From NCBI GenBank assembly GCA_009779845.1, contig WRBE01000021.1, positions 1 to 40,924 on the forward strand: DNA of 40,924 bases, in the 5' to 3' direction. The position numbers were made by a program, and so were the translations under genes. Shown here piece by piece: positions 9,309-19,387 of the stretch. The notes under the pieces were generated by a model. That model worked only from the letters and a program-made list of their open reading frames with translations, searched no databases and had not been told where the DNA came from. The DNA comes from Oscillospiraceae bacterium. Its GTDB lineage: Bacteria; Bacillota; Clostridia; Oscillospirales; Oscillospiraceae. Within the stretch, counting starts at the first letter, position 1, and every line of letters starts with the position of its first letter.

Positions 9309-12300
9309 TTATGCAAGCAATCTGAAGAATACTGTCGCCGCCGATGCGCGGTTAGACGTCTCATTTGGCTCAAGCACATTGGTCGTGGTTGAAACGCCCC
9401 TTACTATACCATTTTCTACCAGATATGTCAAGGCTGTAAGCGCCCAATACGGAATCTGATCATGGTCGACAAAGTTTTCTATGGGTACACCCTCACCTGT
9501 CGGCAGTTCGTCAAGCTCAAGCAAAGCACGATACAGCATGGTAAACATCTCCGCGCGGGTTATCTGTGAATCCGGTGCAAACATGTTGCCCCCCACACCT
9601 TCGACCACGCCTGCCTCCTTCGCCGCTGCTACATAGCCAGCAAACCATCCGGTTCTCGCGTCATAGAAACTGTCGCTTGCATCGTCCAGCGGTTCTATGC
9701 CGTAGGCACGGCAGAGCATAGCAACAAACTCCGCTCTTGTCGCGGTTCCATACGGATCGAATATGAATCCGGGTTTCCCTTGTACGATACCGCGTTCCGC
9801 CGCAAAGATTACCGCCTCATAGAACCAGTCGTCTTCATTTACGTCAATAAACCATCGAGTGGCCCCTTCTCTTAACGCCAAGCCGTCAATTGCATCAACG
9901 ATATCCTCCATTGCCTCAGCCAACTCTTCCACGGTGCTCGTCGGATCGTCTAGCACCGCTTTGGCTGCGGCGACTGCGCTGTATAGGTCGTCGAGGCTCT
10001 CTCCGGTGAAAACAGTGGTCTTGGCAAGCAGGCCTTCCGCGATATCAATACTGGCCTGTAAAGCCGCTATTGCGGCGTCGCGCCCATCGTCTTCCACAAG
10101 AATTAAGTCGTTGATCGCATCGACTACATCGTCCATTGCCTCAACCAGCTCCTCCACAGTGCTCGTCGGATCGTCTAACACCGCTTTGGCTGCGGCGACT
10201 GCGCTGTATAGGTCGTCGAGGCTCTCATCGGTGAACACAGTGGTCTTGGCAAGCAACCCTTCTGCGATCTCAATGCTGGCCTGCAAGGCTGCTATTGCGG
10301 CGTTGCGCACCCCATCGTCTACCTCAAGATTATTGAAAGCAGTTATGATTCCATTGCGCAATGTTGCCAGATTCGCCCCAGCGGCGGGATCCCTACCGGC
10401 GTCAAGCGCGGCGTCAAGTGCAGCCCGGGTCGCGTCGGTGAATACTATGTTGGCAGGCGGTCCGTCCGCGGCGGCCAGGAACGCATCCACAAAGGCTATT
10501 GTCTCTGCCAGCATATCCCCAGGAGTGGGCCTGAGTTCCAAGTCGCCAAAGGCCGCTTCCAGGCCGCCCAGCATGTCGGTTAGGTCTGCTACCTCGGCAT
10601 CAAGATCGTCCACAAGATCTCTCGCGTCGTCGATCAGGGCGCTCAACGCGGTGAAGCCGGCCAGGACATAATTGCCTGCATTCGGAGCAATGAAGTCGTC
10701 GAACAGGTCAATGTAGTTTTGGATAGCCGCCTTCAGGGCCTTTATCTCCAGGTCTACAAGTTCCAACCCGTTGACTGCGTCGCGTAGATTCTCAAGCGCC
10801 TCGTCAATTTCCTCTTGTGTGGCGTCGGGATCCTCCAGCACATCTTGGGCTGCTTCCAGCGCATCTTCCAGGGCTTCTACACTGTCTGCGGTGTAGTAGC
10901 TTTCCAAATCCCGGATGGTGGGCAGGAGCGTGTTTTCTACCATGTCAACCATCTCGGCCAGTGCCGAGTTGTCTGGGGCATCCGGATCAATGACCTCAAA
11001 CCCAAGCCAGCTGACACCCAACTGGATACCGTTGGCAATCCCTGCGGCGGTTCTGGCGTTGACATTGGAATTGGTGATCCATGTCGGATTCCCAGTAGGT
11101 CCTTGCGGCCAGACGACTGTCAGATACAGATCGTGTACGCCGACAAGGGAACTGGCCGGAACGATGACCTGCGGGGTCTCCATCCACTGCATATTGATGC
11201 TTTCAGGACCTCTGACTGTCCAATCTGCGATAACCGGGCCTGTGGGGCTATCTAACCGCAACTCGAATATCGCCGGGTCATTGCGCACTTTCATGTAGTT
11301 GATTGAGATTCCAATATCTCCGTCTGATGCGGTGTTGCTGAAATCAAAACTGCTAAACCGCATCCAGTTTCCGGTATTGCGGAAGAAGTTTACTTGCAAC
11401 CCAATACCGTTGCCGTGTTTATTGTCTACACGGATGTTGTTTACGGAGCCTGGCGCGTGCTCGTGAGCTACATCAAACATTTCAGCTTGGATGCGCGCAT
11501 AATCTTCGCCTCTAAAGAGGTCACGCACACCTACTTCAAGGTCATCGCACCACTCGCCCTGGTTCTCAATGAGCACTCTGTAAATGCTGACTGATCCGGA
11601 GGGTACATGCACGGCCCTGATATAGACATTGCCGTTGCCCATACCGGTCGCTCTCAGGGTTCTATTCCATGATCTGTAGTGCGCTTCGGGGCTGGCTCCG
11701 TCGTTTTGCCAGTCACCGGTTCTCGGTGCCACCATACCGGACGCCCCATCGCCAACCCATTCGGCCAAGTTTGTCGCCCCTGTGCCGTTGGGATTGCTGT
11801 GTAGCGTCATGGCTATTTCACGGCCCGGAATCTGGTTGGAGAACGGATAGGCCACTGCGTTGATAATCAGTTCGCCCTCATGTCTGCGGATCACGCCGGC
11901 GTCGTCATAGCACTCCGCACCGTACTGGAACTGGCTGCTGAACGTCGATCTGCCTGAACGCAGCTGGACGAATTGCACGGTGGCCTCGTCTGTTGTTGTC
12001 CCCCTATATGCGATCTCAATGATTCTCGCGGGGAATAATGTCGTCGGCGGCATTCCGCCGGGAGGTTGGTATACTGTTGCGGGAACATCGAAACGTACCC
12101 TTACATAGGCGGTACCACTGCCGGCGTCCGGCGCTTGATAAACGCCGAAGGCGTCTATGGTCCCTGTGGATCCGTCTGTGAGCAGGTTCCCATTTCCATC
12201 TACCATCTCCCAGATGGGTCTCGTCGCGGAGACCGCAGTGGCGTCAACACGGGCCTCTAAGAGGAGCGTGCTACCTGCCCGGACCGCCACGAAGGGTACA

Positions 12301-15300
12301 GGTGCGCGGTGGCGTCTGAGGGAATACTCGGTGTTGAGCGTATTGCGTGCAACATTCGCAGCGCCGTTTGTTTCTCGAACGGTGTTGTTGAAGGCAGTGT
12401 TTCCGACGGCTAAGTCAAAAGCGCCTACAATAATATCGTCTTCTACTACATATCTCTGCTCACCCGCCTGGAACCACTTCAGGCTCATATTGGGATCGCT
12501 GAATTCTAAGACCAAGTCAAATCCAGAGGCCTGTGCCACGCTTGTGGTCTGTGCGCCCACATTGGTAAGGGTCTGAATGTGACCTGTCAAAGGTACGCTC
12601 ATTGTGCCGATCAAGTGGGCGGCAGTATGTGCTTGACCCGCCGGAACCTGGTAAATGCGAATGGTCGTCGGCCCGTCGGTTCCGCCCGGTGTGGCCCCGT
12701 TCAAAACATGCCCGTCAGCCGAGCCGCCCCAGCCTCCAGACCCGAGTCCGGTGCCGGGTCCGGCGCCGACGGGAGGCATTGCTTCCCCGCCGTTGGAGGC
12801 GCGGGCCGTCAGGTGCATATTCGCAGTGAAACTCACGTTGTTATAGCGCACCCAGGCATTTTCTGTACGGCTTTGGATGAGGTAATGCTGGTTAAAGAAA
12901 TCATGGTCTTCCATGGACGAGATGATTGCCACGTCGTTGCCGTAGTGGCTGTTTCCGTCTTTGCTCCAGGCCACATCGTCCCAGTTCCACGCCAAGGTCT
13001 GTCTGGCGGAGATATTTCGGGTACCGATGGGGGCACCGGTGACCACGACGTCGACTCTCTGGGCCGCCGTCATGGGGGCGGCGGAGCACGTAGCGGCGAT
13101 AAAGGTGTAGGTACCCGGCTCAACGTACCATCTGCCGTCAAAGAAGATGGACTCGCCGTTGCCGCTGACATCCCAGATGGCCAGTTCGTGCATAGGCACA
13201 CTGAACGTAAAGGTTGTGCTGCCGTTTGCAGGCACGTTGTGGCGATTAAAGTCTACCAGCCTGCGGATCGGGCGCGTGAGGATGGATGGCCCTGTGTACT
13301 CCATATAGAGCTGTACCACTTCATCGGAGGCGAAGTTGCTGGTGTTGGCAATCGGGATCGAGAAAGTCAGGTCGGCTGTGGACGTGTTGACCACGGAGCC
13401 GGTAGCGCCGGTTCTCGTCAGAGTACCATAGTTGAGGTTGGCAAACGTCAGGCCAAACCCGAAGGGATAGGTTGTGTTGGCTGGATCAGCGTACTTATAT
13501 GTACGCTGGCCTCTGATGATATCGTAATCGTTGAGGGGCGCTAAGAGGTCAGCATCGGCATACCAAGTTTCGCCGAGACGGCCAGCGGGCGCCGTGTCTC
13601 CAAAGAGCACGTTGGCGACGGCGCGGCCCATTTCTTGACCGGCGTGGCTGGTATAGACGATGGCCGCAATCCGGGGATCGTTGGCGTAATCGTCGATTTC
13701 AAAGGGGGCGTTGCCCACGACGACCAGAACCGTTCTGCCGGGCGCTGCCGCAGAGACGGCCTCGATCAGATCGGTCTGTGTTTGGCCCAGCGAAAGCGCT
13801 CTATCGTCCAGTATATCTATGCGGTCATATGTCTCACGGTGATCTAAGTGCGGATTGTCACCCACGACGACGATGGCGTAACCGTTCTGGCCAGTGCCGG
13901 CGGCAGTGGCAGCACGGGCAGCGGCGTGTGTTGCTCCTTCTATTTGGTGGGGAATCCATGCGGAGTTTGTGGCATTAAACCCTGTGAGTGTCAGGTTAGC
14001 GGCGGCATCTGCCGGCGCAGTAAGGCCGTTCCCCCGTGTCGCAACTCTGCCGGAGCTGTTGGACAAAGCGATATGTACGTTGCCTGTGCCACGCCACGGG
14101 ACATTAGTCGCAGCACCGGTCTCCCAGAAACCGATGATCGGCCTGGAGTTCCAGTCCTGCTGCGCACGCGGAGAGTTTACACCGTCGTGGCGGTACCAAC
14201 CGGCTGGCCCATTGTTGACGTTGATGCCACCGGCTCGATTGTCAACAAAGCCCAGATTGAGGGCGCGGGTGGCCTCATTGTTATCGTGATAAAGGGATTT
14301 CAGTTGGCTCATATTACGGGGATATTGCATGAGCACCCATTGTGCGAGCTGGGCTTCCGTCGAGTTACCCTGTACCGTCGTGGCGTTCACTGCATCGGTT
14401 AGATGCAGTTGGGTGGCACGTGTTTGACCCGCCGTCATAAAGTGGCCGGGATGACGTACGCTTTCAAAAGCGTAAATCTCACGGGATAGGCTGAAATTGG
14501 CCGTAGGAGCCAGCTTATTTTCGATTTCTTCGTCGATAAAGGTGTGATACGGCTTCCCGCCCGCATAGAATGTGTTCGAGGTCATGGCTGCAACCGGGCC
14601 GCTGACGGCTACGTTCCTGGTTCTGTCGAGGGGCAAGATATTGTTCTCGTTTCTTAGAACGACAACTTGCTTTTCTGCCGCCTCAAGGGACAGGAGGGAG
14701 AACGGATGGGTTTCAGGCCTCCCGTCGTTGTAAGAGGGATGAACCAACTCGGGGACGCCGAGAGGGTTGTCGCCCACTTTAAAGATGTGCTCATAGTAGT
14801 TAATGGACGCAGGATCCAGACAACCGAGATGAACGCGCGTGGCCAGAAGTGGGCGCAGGGCTGCGTCCAGATCATCCTCTGTCATAAAACCGTAAGCCAG
14901 CGCCGCATAAAGATTTTTCCTCGAATCTGTGCTGATGGATTCGGTGGTTGTAAAGGCAAAATTAAAATTTTGAATGGATCTGGCATAGGCCATAGCCATG
15001 CCGATCAGAGTTTGAGGATAATAGGCGTTGTCAGCGTCACGGTATAGATTTCTCGGCGAAGACGCATCATTAACGACAATGAAAGGGTTATAAAAACCAT
15101 TTTCATTTTGACCGACCCACTGATCAAAGACCATGAATCTTTGCTCCGGAGAGGTCATAACGGCTTTTCCGTTGACCATATTATAGCCCGTCATGAGTCC
15201 GACCGCCGCACCGGAGGCGATGGGAATTTCAAAGACTTTGAGGTAATACTCGTGCATATTACGCGGACAAATGCTGGCGGAATATACGTTCCGCACGGAT

Positions 15301-16064
15301 TCTTGCCCATAGGCGTAGAAATGCTTGAGGGTGGGTTGTGTCAACCAGTAAAATGGGTCATAGCCCTTCATTCCCTCGGAATAATGCTTGGCCAGCACAC
15401 CGACGTGGAATGCGTCCTCGCCCATGCCCTCGGAAGCGCGCCCGAAACGCGGGTCGCGGTTGAGGTCAATGACCGGTGACCACACATTGTTGGCGTTAAA
15501 GACATCGTCAGCTGCGTTGTAGGCCCGCATCTCGGTGCCGACAACATAGCCGATCTGTTCAAGCAACTTTTTATCAAATGTCATGCCTAAGCCTGTGCCG
15601 GCGGGGAACGATGTGGCAAACCCCATCCAGGCCAAGCCGTGCTCACCTTCGGACCCGGTACGGAACTGCCGAATGCCCAAACGCACAACGGCCGATCCGA
15701 ACTGCTGCGCCATACCAATCTTTTCGTCGAGGGTCATGCGCGCAATCAGGTCGTTCACCCGCTCTTCAACGGTCAGGCTGGGATTTTGGAAAGGGAACTC
15801 AAAAAAGCCTGTAAAGTTGCCTTCCGCATCAAAGTAGTCTGAGATGACAGCTACCCCTGATGGATCCGGCCTCTCCACGTTCCGTTCTGGAATTGGAATG
15901 GTTGGGAATGCTGGGGGTGCTACCCGTTCGACAACGGGAGCGGGGGACTCCGATGGTTCTGCCTCGTTTGCCAGGGCTGCTGCCGGGATCAATGATGCCA
16001 GCATACAGCACGCGAGAAAGATGCTAAGAATCCTTTTTCTAAATGACGCTTTCCGCTTTTGCAT
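9309..16064 (-). CDS. Secreted, SLH-anchored multidomain family 3 glycoside hydrolase
   Basis: The product is 2251 residues from the ATG at 16064, chosen because GGAGGAG lies just upstream and a signal peptide (about 1-33) starts there; an ATG 17 codons earlier lacks this. Order: GH3 TIM barrel (MTLDEKIG near 93) with nucleophile Asp333 in FIVVNDAS; GH3 C-terminal domain from about 455 (VVLRNENNILPL, YPFGFGLTF near 867); fibronectin III-like domain to about 995; beta-sandwich and Ig-like modules (1010-1510); a CBM6-like domain (about 1520-1695, ARIQAE start); about five helical FIVAR-type repeats (1698-2062); three SLH domains (2065-2251) that bind the cell wall. GH3 enzymes are retaining beta-glycosidases (beta-glucosidase or beta-xylosidase most often). 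The usual SDW at the nucleophile is NDA here. Specificity is inferred, not shown. Its own operator-like element lies about 100-145 bp upstream. Confidence 0.9.
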   Translation of the reverse strand: MQKRKASFRKRILSIFLACCMLASLIPAAALANEAEPSESPAPVVERVAPPAFPTIPIPERNVERPDPSGVAVISDYFDAEGNFTGFFEFPFQNPSLTVEERVNDLIARMTLDEKIGMAQQFGSAVVRLGIRQFRTGSEGEHGLAWMGFATSFPAGTGLGMTFDKKLLEQIGYVVGTEMRAYNAADDVFNANNVWSPVIDLNRDPRFGRASEGMGEDAFHVGVLAKHYSEGMKGYDPFYWLTQPTLKHFYAYGQESVRNVYSASICPRNMHEYYLKVFEIPIASGAAVGLMTGYNMVNGKAVMTSPEQRFMVFDQWVGQNENGFYNPFIVVNDASSPRNLYRDADNAYYPQTLIGMAMAYARSIQNFNFAFTTTESISTDSRKNLYAALAYGFMTEDDLDAALRPLLATRVHLGCLDPASINYYEHIFKVGDNPLGVPELVHPSYNDGRPETHPFSLLSLEAAEKQVVVLRNENNILPLDRTRNVAVSGPVAAMTSNTFYAGGKPYHTFIDEEIENKLAPTANFSLSREIYAFESVRHPGHFMTAGQTRATQLHLTDAVNATTVQGNSTEAQLAQWVLMQYPRNMSQLKSLYHDNNEATRALNLGFVDNRAGGINVNNGPAGWYRHDGVNSPRAQQDWNSRPIIGFWETGAATNVPWRGTGNVHIALSNSSGRVATRGNGLTAPADAAANLTLTGFNATNSAWIPHQIEGATHAAARAATAAGTGQNGYAIVVVGDNPHLDHRETYDRIDILDDRALSLGQTQTDLIEAVSAAAPGRTVLVVVGNAPFEIDDYANDPRIAAIVYTSHAGQEMGRAVANVLFGDTAPAGRLGETWYADADLLAPLNDYDIIRGQRTYKYADPANTTYPFGFGLTFANLNYGTLTRTGATGSVVNTSTADLTFSIPIANTSNFASDEVVQLYMEYTGPSILTRPIRRLVDFNRHNVPANGSTTFTFSVPMHELAIWDVSGNGESIFFDGRWYVEPGTYTFIAATCSAAPMTAAQRVDVVVTGAPIGTRNISARQTLAWNWDDVAWSKDGNSHYGNDVAIISSMEDHDFFNQHYLIQSRTENAWVRYNNVSFTANMHLTARASNGGEAMPPVGAGPGTGLGSGGWGGSADGHVLNGATPGGTDGPTTIRIYQVPAGQAHTAAHLIGTMSVPLTGHIQTLTNVGAQTTSVAQASGFDLVLEFSDPNMSLKWFQAGEQRYVVEDDIIVGAFDLAVGNTAFNNTVRETNGAANVARNTLNTEYSLRRHRAPVPFVAVRAGSTLLLEARVDATAVSATRPIWEMVDGNGNLLTDGSTGTIDAFGVYQAPDAGSGTAYVRVRFDVPATVYQPPGGMPPTTLFPARIIEIAYRGTTTDEATVQFVQLRSGRSTFSSQFQYGAECYDDAGVIRRHEGELIINAVAYPFSNQIPGREIAMTLHSNPNGTGATNLAEWVGDGASGMVAPRTGDWQNDGASPEAHYRSWNRTLRATGMGNGNVYIRAVHVPSGSVSIYRVLIENQGEWCDDLEVGVRDLFRGEDYARIQAEMFDVAHEHAPGSVNNIRVDNKHGNGIGLQVNFFRNTGNWMRFSSFDFSNTASDGDIGISINYMKVRNDPAIFELRLDSPTGPVIADWTVRGPESINMQWMETPQVIVPASSLVGVHDLYLTVVWPQGPTGNPTWITNSNVNARTAAGIANGIQLGVSWLGFEVIDPDAPDNSALAEMVDMVENTLLPTIRDLESYYTADSVEALEDALEAAQDVLEDPDATQEEIDEALENLRDAVNGLELVDLEIKALKAAIQNYIDLFDDFIAPNAGNYVLAGFTALSALIDDARDLVDDLDAEVADLTDMLGGLEAAFGDLELRPTPGDMLAETIAFVDAFLAAADGPPANIVFTDATRAALDAALDAGRDPAAGANLATLRNGIITAFNNLEVDDGVRNAAIAALQASIEIAEGLLAKTTVFTDESLDDLYSAVAAAKAVLDDPTSTVEELVEAMDDVVDAINDLILVEDDGRDAAIAALQASIDIAEGLLAKTTVFTGESLDDLYSAVAAAKAVLDDPTSTVEELAEAMEDIVDAIDGLALREGATRWFIDVNEDDWFYEAVIFAAERGIVQGKPGFIFDPYGTATRAEFVAMLCRAYGIEPLDDASDSFYDARTGWFAGYVAAAKEAGVVEGVGGNMFAPDSQITRAEMFTMLYRALLELDELPTGEGVPIENFVDHDQIPYWALTALTYLVENGIVRGVSTTTNVLEPNETSNRASAATVFFRLLA
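9862..10310 (-). repeat. 225-bp tandem repeat encoding two near-identical FIVAR-type modules
   Basis: Two successive 75-residue helical modules (both with AAIAALQASI, AKTTVFT, YSAVAAAKAVLDDPTSTVEEL) are nearly identical at the DNA level; GCTCGTCGGATCGTCTA starts at 9936 and again at 10161, 225 bp apart. Three more distant relatives lie between 10311 and 10970. The modules probably form a stalk between the carbohydrate-active domains and the SLH anchor. Recent duplication or gene conversion is likely. Confidence 0.85.
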
Positions 16065-16164
16065 GTTCTCTCCTCCTATGTTTTTTACCCCGATATAACT
16101 GGGCATATTTGTCACAAATATACCCCTACTTACTCTCTAGAGTAATACAAAACAACCAAAACAT

Positions 16165-16207
16165 AAATGGACAAAACAAAACATTTTATCTGGACAAAAC
16201 AGAACAA
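16165..16207 (-). promoter_or_regulatory. Operator-like 43-bp element upstream of the GH3 gene (copy 1)
   Basis: This 43-bp sequence is identical to 21280-21322. Inside it TGGACAAAACA occurs twice (16168 and 16191), a direct repeat with 23-bp phasing. With flanks, 47 of 48 bases match the other copy. It lies just upstream of a weak -10 (TATTAC at 16147-16142, no good -35) for the GH3 gene. Direct half-sites about two helical turns apart beside an activator-dependent promoter fit an AraC-type response regulator such as the one encoded at 18562-19374. Confidence 0.7.
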
Positions 16208-16231
16208 CCTGGGCAACCTTTCAGTCAACCG

Positions 16232-18559
16232 CTAAAAAATCAACTCCACACAGCATCCGTCGCAGACAATTACAGTCCCGCCCGGATCAAGCGTTCCACC
16301 GCTGATGGAAACCGCTTCTGTCGCATTGCGTATAAACAGATTCCACGGCATGTCCTTCTTATCTATCGTTACAGTAATGGTTTTGCCGATTTTTTCGACG
16401 GTCACGATCACGCTTGTATCGCCATTCCCATCTGGCACAGACACAGTGTGGCGACAGCCTTCGGCCAGCTCATAGAGCCGTACAGTCATTCCGTCAGCGT
16501 AGTCATAATCCGGTTTATCACAAACCGCACCGCTCACCAGAACAGTATTGGGGCGCACCATAATGGGAAGCGAGAAGTAATCGTGCCGTTCTCTGCAATA
16601 ACGGCCGCCTGTAACGATTTCATTTGTCATATAGTGCGTCCAGCGCCCCTTCGGAAGGTAATAGGAAACCTCGCCGTCCTCGGAAAACACGGGCGCAATC
16701 ATCAATGACTCCCCTAGCATATACTGTGTGTCTAATGTGTGGCAGGCAAGATCTTCCGGAAAATCTACCAGCATCGGCCTCATGAGCGGAAGCCCTGTTT
16801 TATGCGTGATAACCGCCTGTCCGAATATATACGGCATAAGCCCACACTTCAATTCCACAAAATGGCGCAACACATCACAGGCCTCCTCGTCAAACAGCCA
16901 AGGCACACGGTAGGAGGTCGAACCGTGTAGCCGACTGTGGGTTGACAACATCCCAAATGCGCACCATCGTTTGTACAAATCCGCAGTCGCCGTCTGTTCA
17001 AACCCGCCTATGTCATGGCTCCAAAACCCAAATCCGCACAGAGAGAGGGACAACCCGCCGCGCAGTGTCTCTGCCATTGAGACATAGCTTGCGCTGCAAT
17101 CGCCGCCCCAGTGTACCGGGAATCGTTGCGCACCCGCAGACGCCGAACGGGCAAACAGACAGGCGTTGTTGGTTCCATATGCTTTTTCCAGCACCTCGAA
17201 TACCGCCTGGTTATAAAAATAGGGGTAGGCGTTGTGCATACACACCGGGTCGGAGCCGTCATACCACACGATATCCCGAACCGGGATTCGCTCACCGAAA
17301 TCGGTCTTGAAACAGTCTACGCCTATTGCGGTCAGCGTTTCCAACTTGTCCTGATACCAGCGCACGGCGCCGGGGTTGGTAAAATCAACAATCGCCGTAC
17401 CAGCTTGCCATAAATCGGTCTGCCACACACTTCCATCACGGCGTTTGAGCAGATATCCTTTCTCCATCCCCTCGTTGAAAAGGACGGAATTCTGTGCGAT
17501 ATATGGATTGATCCAAACGCATATTTTCAAACCGCTCGCCTTCAAACGCGCCAGCATAGCCTGCGGATCGGGAAACACCTCGGGATCCCATATGAAATCG
17601 CACCAGGTATACTTTCTCATCCAGAAGCAATCAAAGTGAAAAACATGTAGCGGAATGTTGCGCTCAGTCATTCCGTTGATAAACGAGTTTACTGTTTCCT
17701 CGTCGTAACTGGTGGTAAATGATGTAGTCAGCCATAATCCGAACGACCACGCAGGTACAAGCGCCGGGCGCCCGGTCAACGCCGTATAGCGACCAATCAC
17801 GTCCTTTGGCTCCGGCCCGGCAAATATCAGGTAACGCAAACGCTCTCCGGCTAACGAAAATTGAACACGCGACACCTTCTCACTCGCTATTTCAAACGCC
17901 ACGTCGGCATTTGTATCTACTAAAACGCCGTATCCGCGGTTGGACAGATAGAACGGTATATTCTTGTAAGCGATATCCGAGGCAGTGCCTCCGTCTTCAT
18001 TCCACATCTCCACAACTTGACCATTTTTTACAAAAGGAGTAAACCGCTCACCCAGACCATACACCAGTTCACCGACCGATAACTGCAACTCAGCAACCGT
18101 ATGTCCCTTCCCATCTGCCAGCATGTACGCCATATTCCGATATGAGATATCTGTCAGCAGCTTTCCACGGGCGTCCCGATAGGACATGGACCAGCTGTTG
18201 GGCCTTTTATCAATGGTGACAGTGAGTGCATCGCTATCTAGTCCTGTTGTGAAAACCAACTCGTCTCCCTCATCTGTCACACAAAATGATTGGGAGAGCT
18301 CCGTCTGCTTTGGTATCTCAGGCCATGCAGGCAAATTTCCGCGATGGTGCAACAGTTCCGTCGCTACGGCTCCTGGCATGGGCGCCGAAAAAGTTATCGT
18401 CAAAACGGCTCTATTCAGCACATCGCCGCGCTGCGTAACAGCGCACGTCGAGGCATACACAATCAATTCCCTTTCACTGACTTCATGGCCGGCATATTCA
18501 ACGGCGTAATACGGCGTGACACCCTCTCTCATGCGCCAATATCCGTTCGTAAATTTCAT
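16232..18559 (-). CDS. yicI: Alpha-xylosidase, glycoside hydrolase family 31 (YicI type)
   Basis: The 775-residue product closely resembles E. coli YicI throughout as far as I recall that sequence, for example WSFGLWLTTSFTT, PLHVFHFDCFWM, and GFGFWSHDIGGFE. The nucleophile is Asp420 in KTDFGERIP, the YicI-subgroup signature that separates alpha-xylosidases from GH31 alpha-glucosidases. The acid/base is Asp487 in VHWGGD. There is no signal peptide, so it acts in the cytoplasm, cutting non-reducing alpha-xylose from imported oligosaccharides such as isoprimeverose or xyloglucan fragments. Start ATG 18559 lies 2 bp after the stop of the response regulator, with AGGAGG embedded in the end of that gene, so the two are translated together. 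Length is as expected. It is probably the marker enzyme for what this cluster degrades. Confidence 0.93.
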   Translation of the reverse strand: MKFTNGYWRMREGVTPYYAVEYAGHEVSERELIVYASTCAVTQRGDVLNRAVLTITFSAPMPGAVATELLHHRGNLPAWPEIPKQTELSQSFCVTDEGDELVFTTGLDSDALTVTIDKRPNSWSMSYRDARGKLLTDISYRNMAYMLADGKGHTVAELQLSVGELVYGLGERFTPFVKNGQVVEMWNEDGGTASDIAYKNIPFYLSNRGYGVLVDTNADVAFEIASEKVSRVQFSLAGERLRYLIFAGPEPKDVIGRYTALTGRPALVPAWSFGLWLTTSFTTSYDEETVNSFINGMTERNIPLHVFHFDCFWMRKYTWCDFIWDPEVFPDPQAMLARLKASGLKICVWINPYIAQNSVLFNEGMEKGYLLKRRDGSVWQTDLWQAGTAIVDFTNPGAVRWYQDKLETLTAIGVDCFKTDFGERIPVRDIVWYDGSDPVCMHNAYPYFYNQAVFEVLEKAYGTNNACLFARSASAGAQRFPVHWGGDCSASYVSMAETLRGGLSLSLCGFGFWSHDIGGFEQTATADLYKRWCAFGMLSTHSRLHGSTSYRVPWLFDEEACDVLRHFVELKCGLMPYIFGQAVITHKTGLPLMRPMLVDFPEDLACHTLDTQYMLGESLMIAPVFSEDGEVSYYLPKGRWTHYMTNEIVTGGRYCRERHDYFSLPIMVRPNTVLVSGAVCDKPDYDYADGMTVRLYELAEGCRHTVSVPDGNGDTSVIVTVEKIGKTITVTIDKKDMPWNLFIRNATEAVSISGGTLDPGGTVIVCDGCCVELIF

Positions 18560-18561
18560 AC

Positions 18562-19374
18562 CTATCTGCCTCCTATTTTTTCGTTCTGTGTTTTGAATTC
18601 TGAGGGATACACCCCATAATACTTCTTGAAAACCCTGCTGAAATAATTTTGATCTTTATAGCCCACCATTTTAGCCACCACACTTATCTTTGCATTGGTA
18701 TTCATCAGCAACTCTTTGGCTTTTTTCATGCGCGTATCAGTTACAAACTCATATATCCCACAGCCCGCCGCTTCTTTGAAGCACCGAGATAAATACTCTT
18801 TTGAAAAATAATACCACTGTGATAGCATCGTTAAGCTGATTTCATCTGCATAGTTCATTTCAATATACGTCTGGATTTCTTTCACGACGTTTTCTTTCGT
18901 GAGCTCACTGATGATCTTTTTATGCAGTCCTTCAAAGTGCTGCGCTTCTGATTCCTGTCTCCTGTATTCCCATTCCCCCGGCACAGTTTGGACGGCTCCG
19001 GCATCAAGGATATCCACAGCCCGCGCCAGTGCCCGTTCCAGCTCTTCTTCCATGATCGGTTTTAGTAGATATTCCAAGACGCCATATCGGAGCGATTGGC
19101 GCGCATACTCAAATTCATCAAAGCCGCTTACCGTGATAAATATCGTTTTTGGACTGGCGGGGGCAGCTTTTTTCAAAAATTCTATCCCGCTCATGACTGG
19201 CAAATACATATCAAGAAATACGATGTCAGGCTGATTTTCCTCCATCATCGCAAGGGCGGCACGACAATTTGAAGCCTCCGCCGGAGGCTCTATACCGTAC
19301 TTTTTCCACTTGCCCAATGCGAGTATGGCCTGTCTCGCAGGGCGCTCGTCATCAATAATCAATGCTTTGAACAT
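18562..19374 (-). CDS. AraC-type response regulator (YesN family)
   Basis: This is a 270-residue regulator: receiver domain at 1-120 with acidic pair Asp8/Asp9, phospho-acceptor Asp55 (VFLDMYLP) and the conserved Lys in LLKPI; then an AraC-type double helix-turn-helix at about 165-265 (LTMLSQWYYFSKEYLSRCFKEAAG, shortened pattern; VAKMVGYKDQNYFSRVFKKYYGVYPSEF as its second half). Together with the sensor kinase 13 bp upstream it forms a two-component system of the YesM/YesN class, which controls sugar-uptake and polysaccharide genes in Firmicutes. The ATG has AAGGAG nine bases before. Likely targets are the two identical 43-bp elements in front of the kinase gene and in front of the GH3 gene, implying autoregulation and activation. 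That link is inferred. Confidence 0.92.
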   Translation of the reverse strand: MFKALIIDDERPARQAILALGKWKKYGIEPPAEASNCRAALAMMEENQPDIVFLDMYLPVMSGIEFLKKAAPASPKTIFITVSGFDEFEYARQSLRYGVLEYLLKPIMEEELERALARAVDILDAGAVQTVPGEWEYRRQESEAQHFEGLHKKIISELTKENVVKEIQTYIEMNYADEISLTMLSQWYYFSKEYLSRCFKEAAGCGIYEFVTDTRMKKAKELLMNTNAKISVVAKMVGYKDQNYFSRVFKKYYGVYPSEFKTQNEKIGGR

Positions 19375-19387
19375 TTAATTATTCTCC

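Noticed and set aside
9859..10671. 270-codon Ser/Ala-rich plus-strand frame
   Set aside because: It is the mirror of the Ala/Asp/Leu-rich FIVAR repeats, where stops are rare on both strands.
12579..13544. 321-codon open frame on the plus strand
   Set aside because: It is antisense to the GH3 gene, whose frame is continuous with clear domains; the plus-strand product shows no motif.
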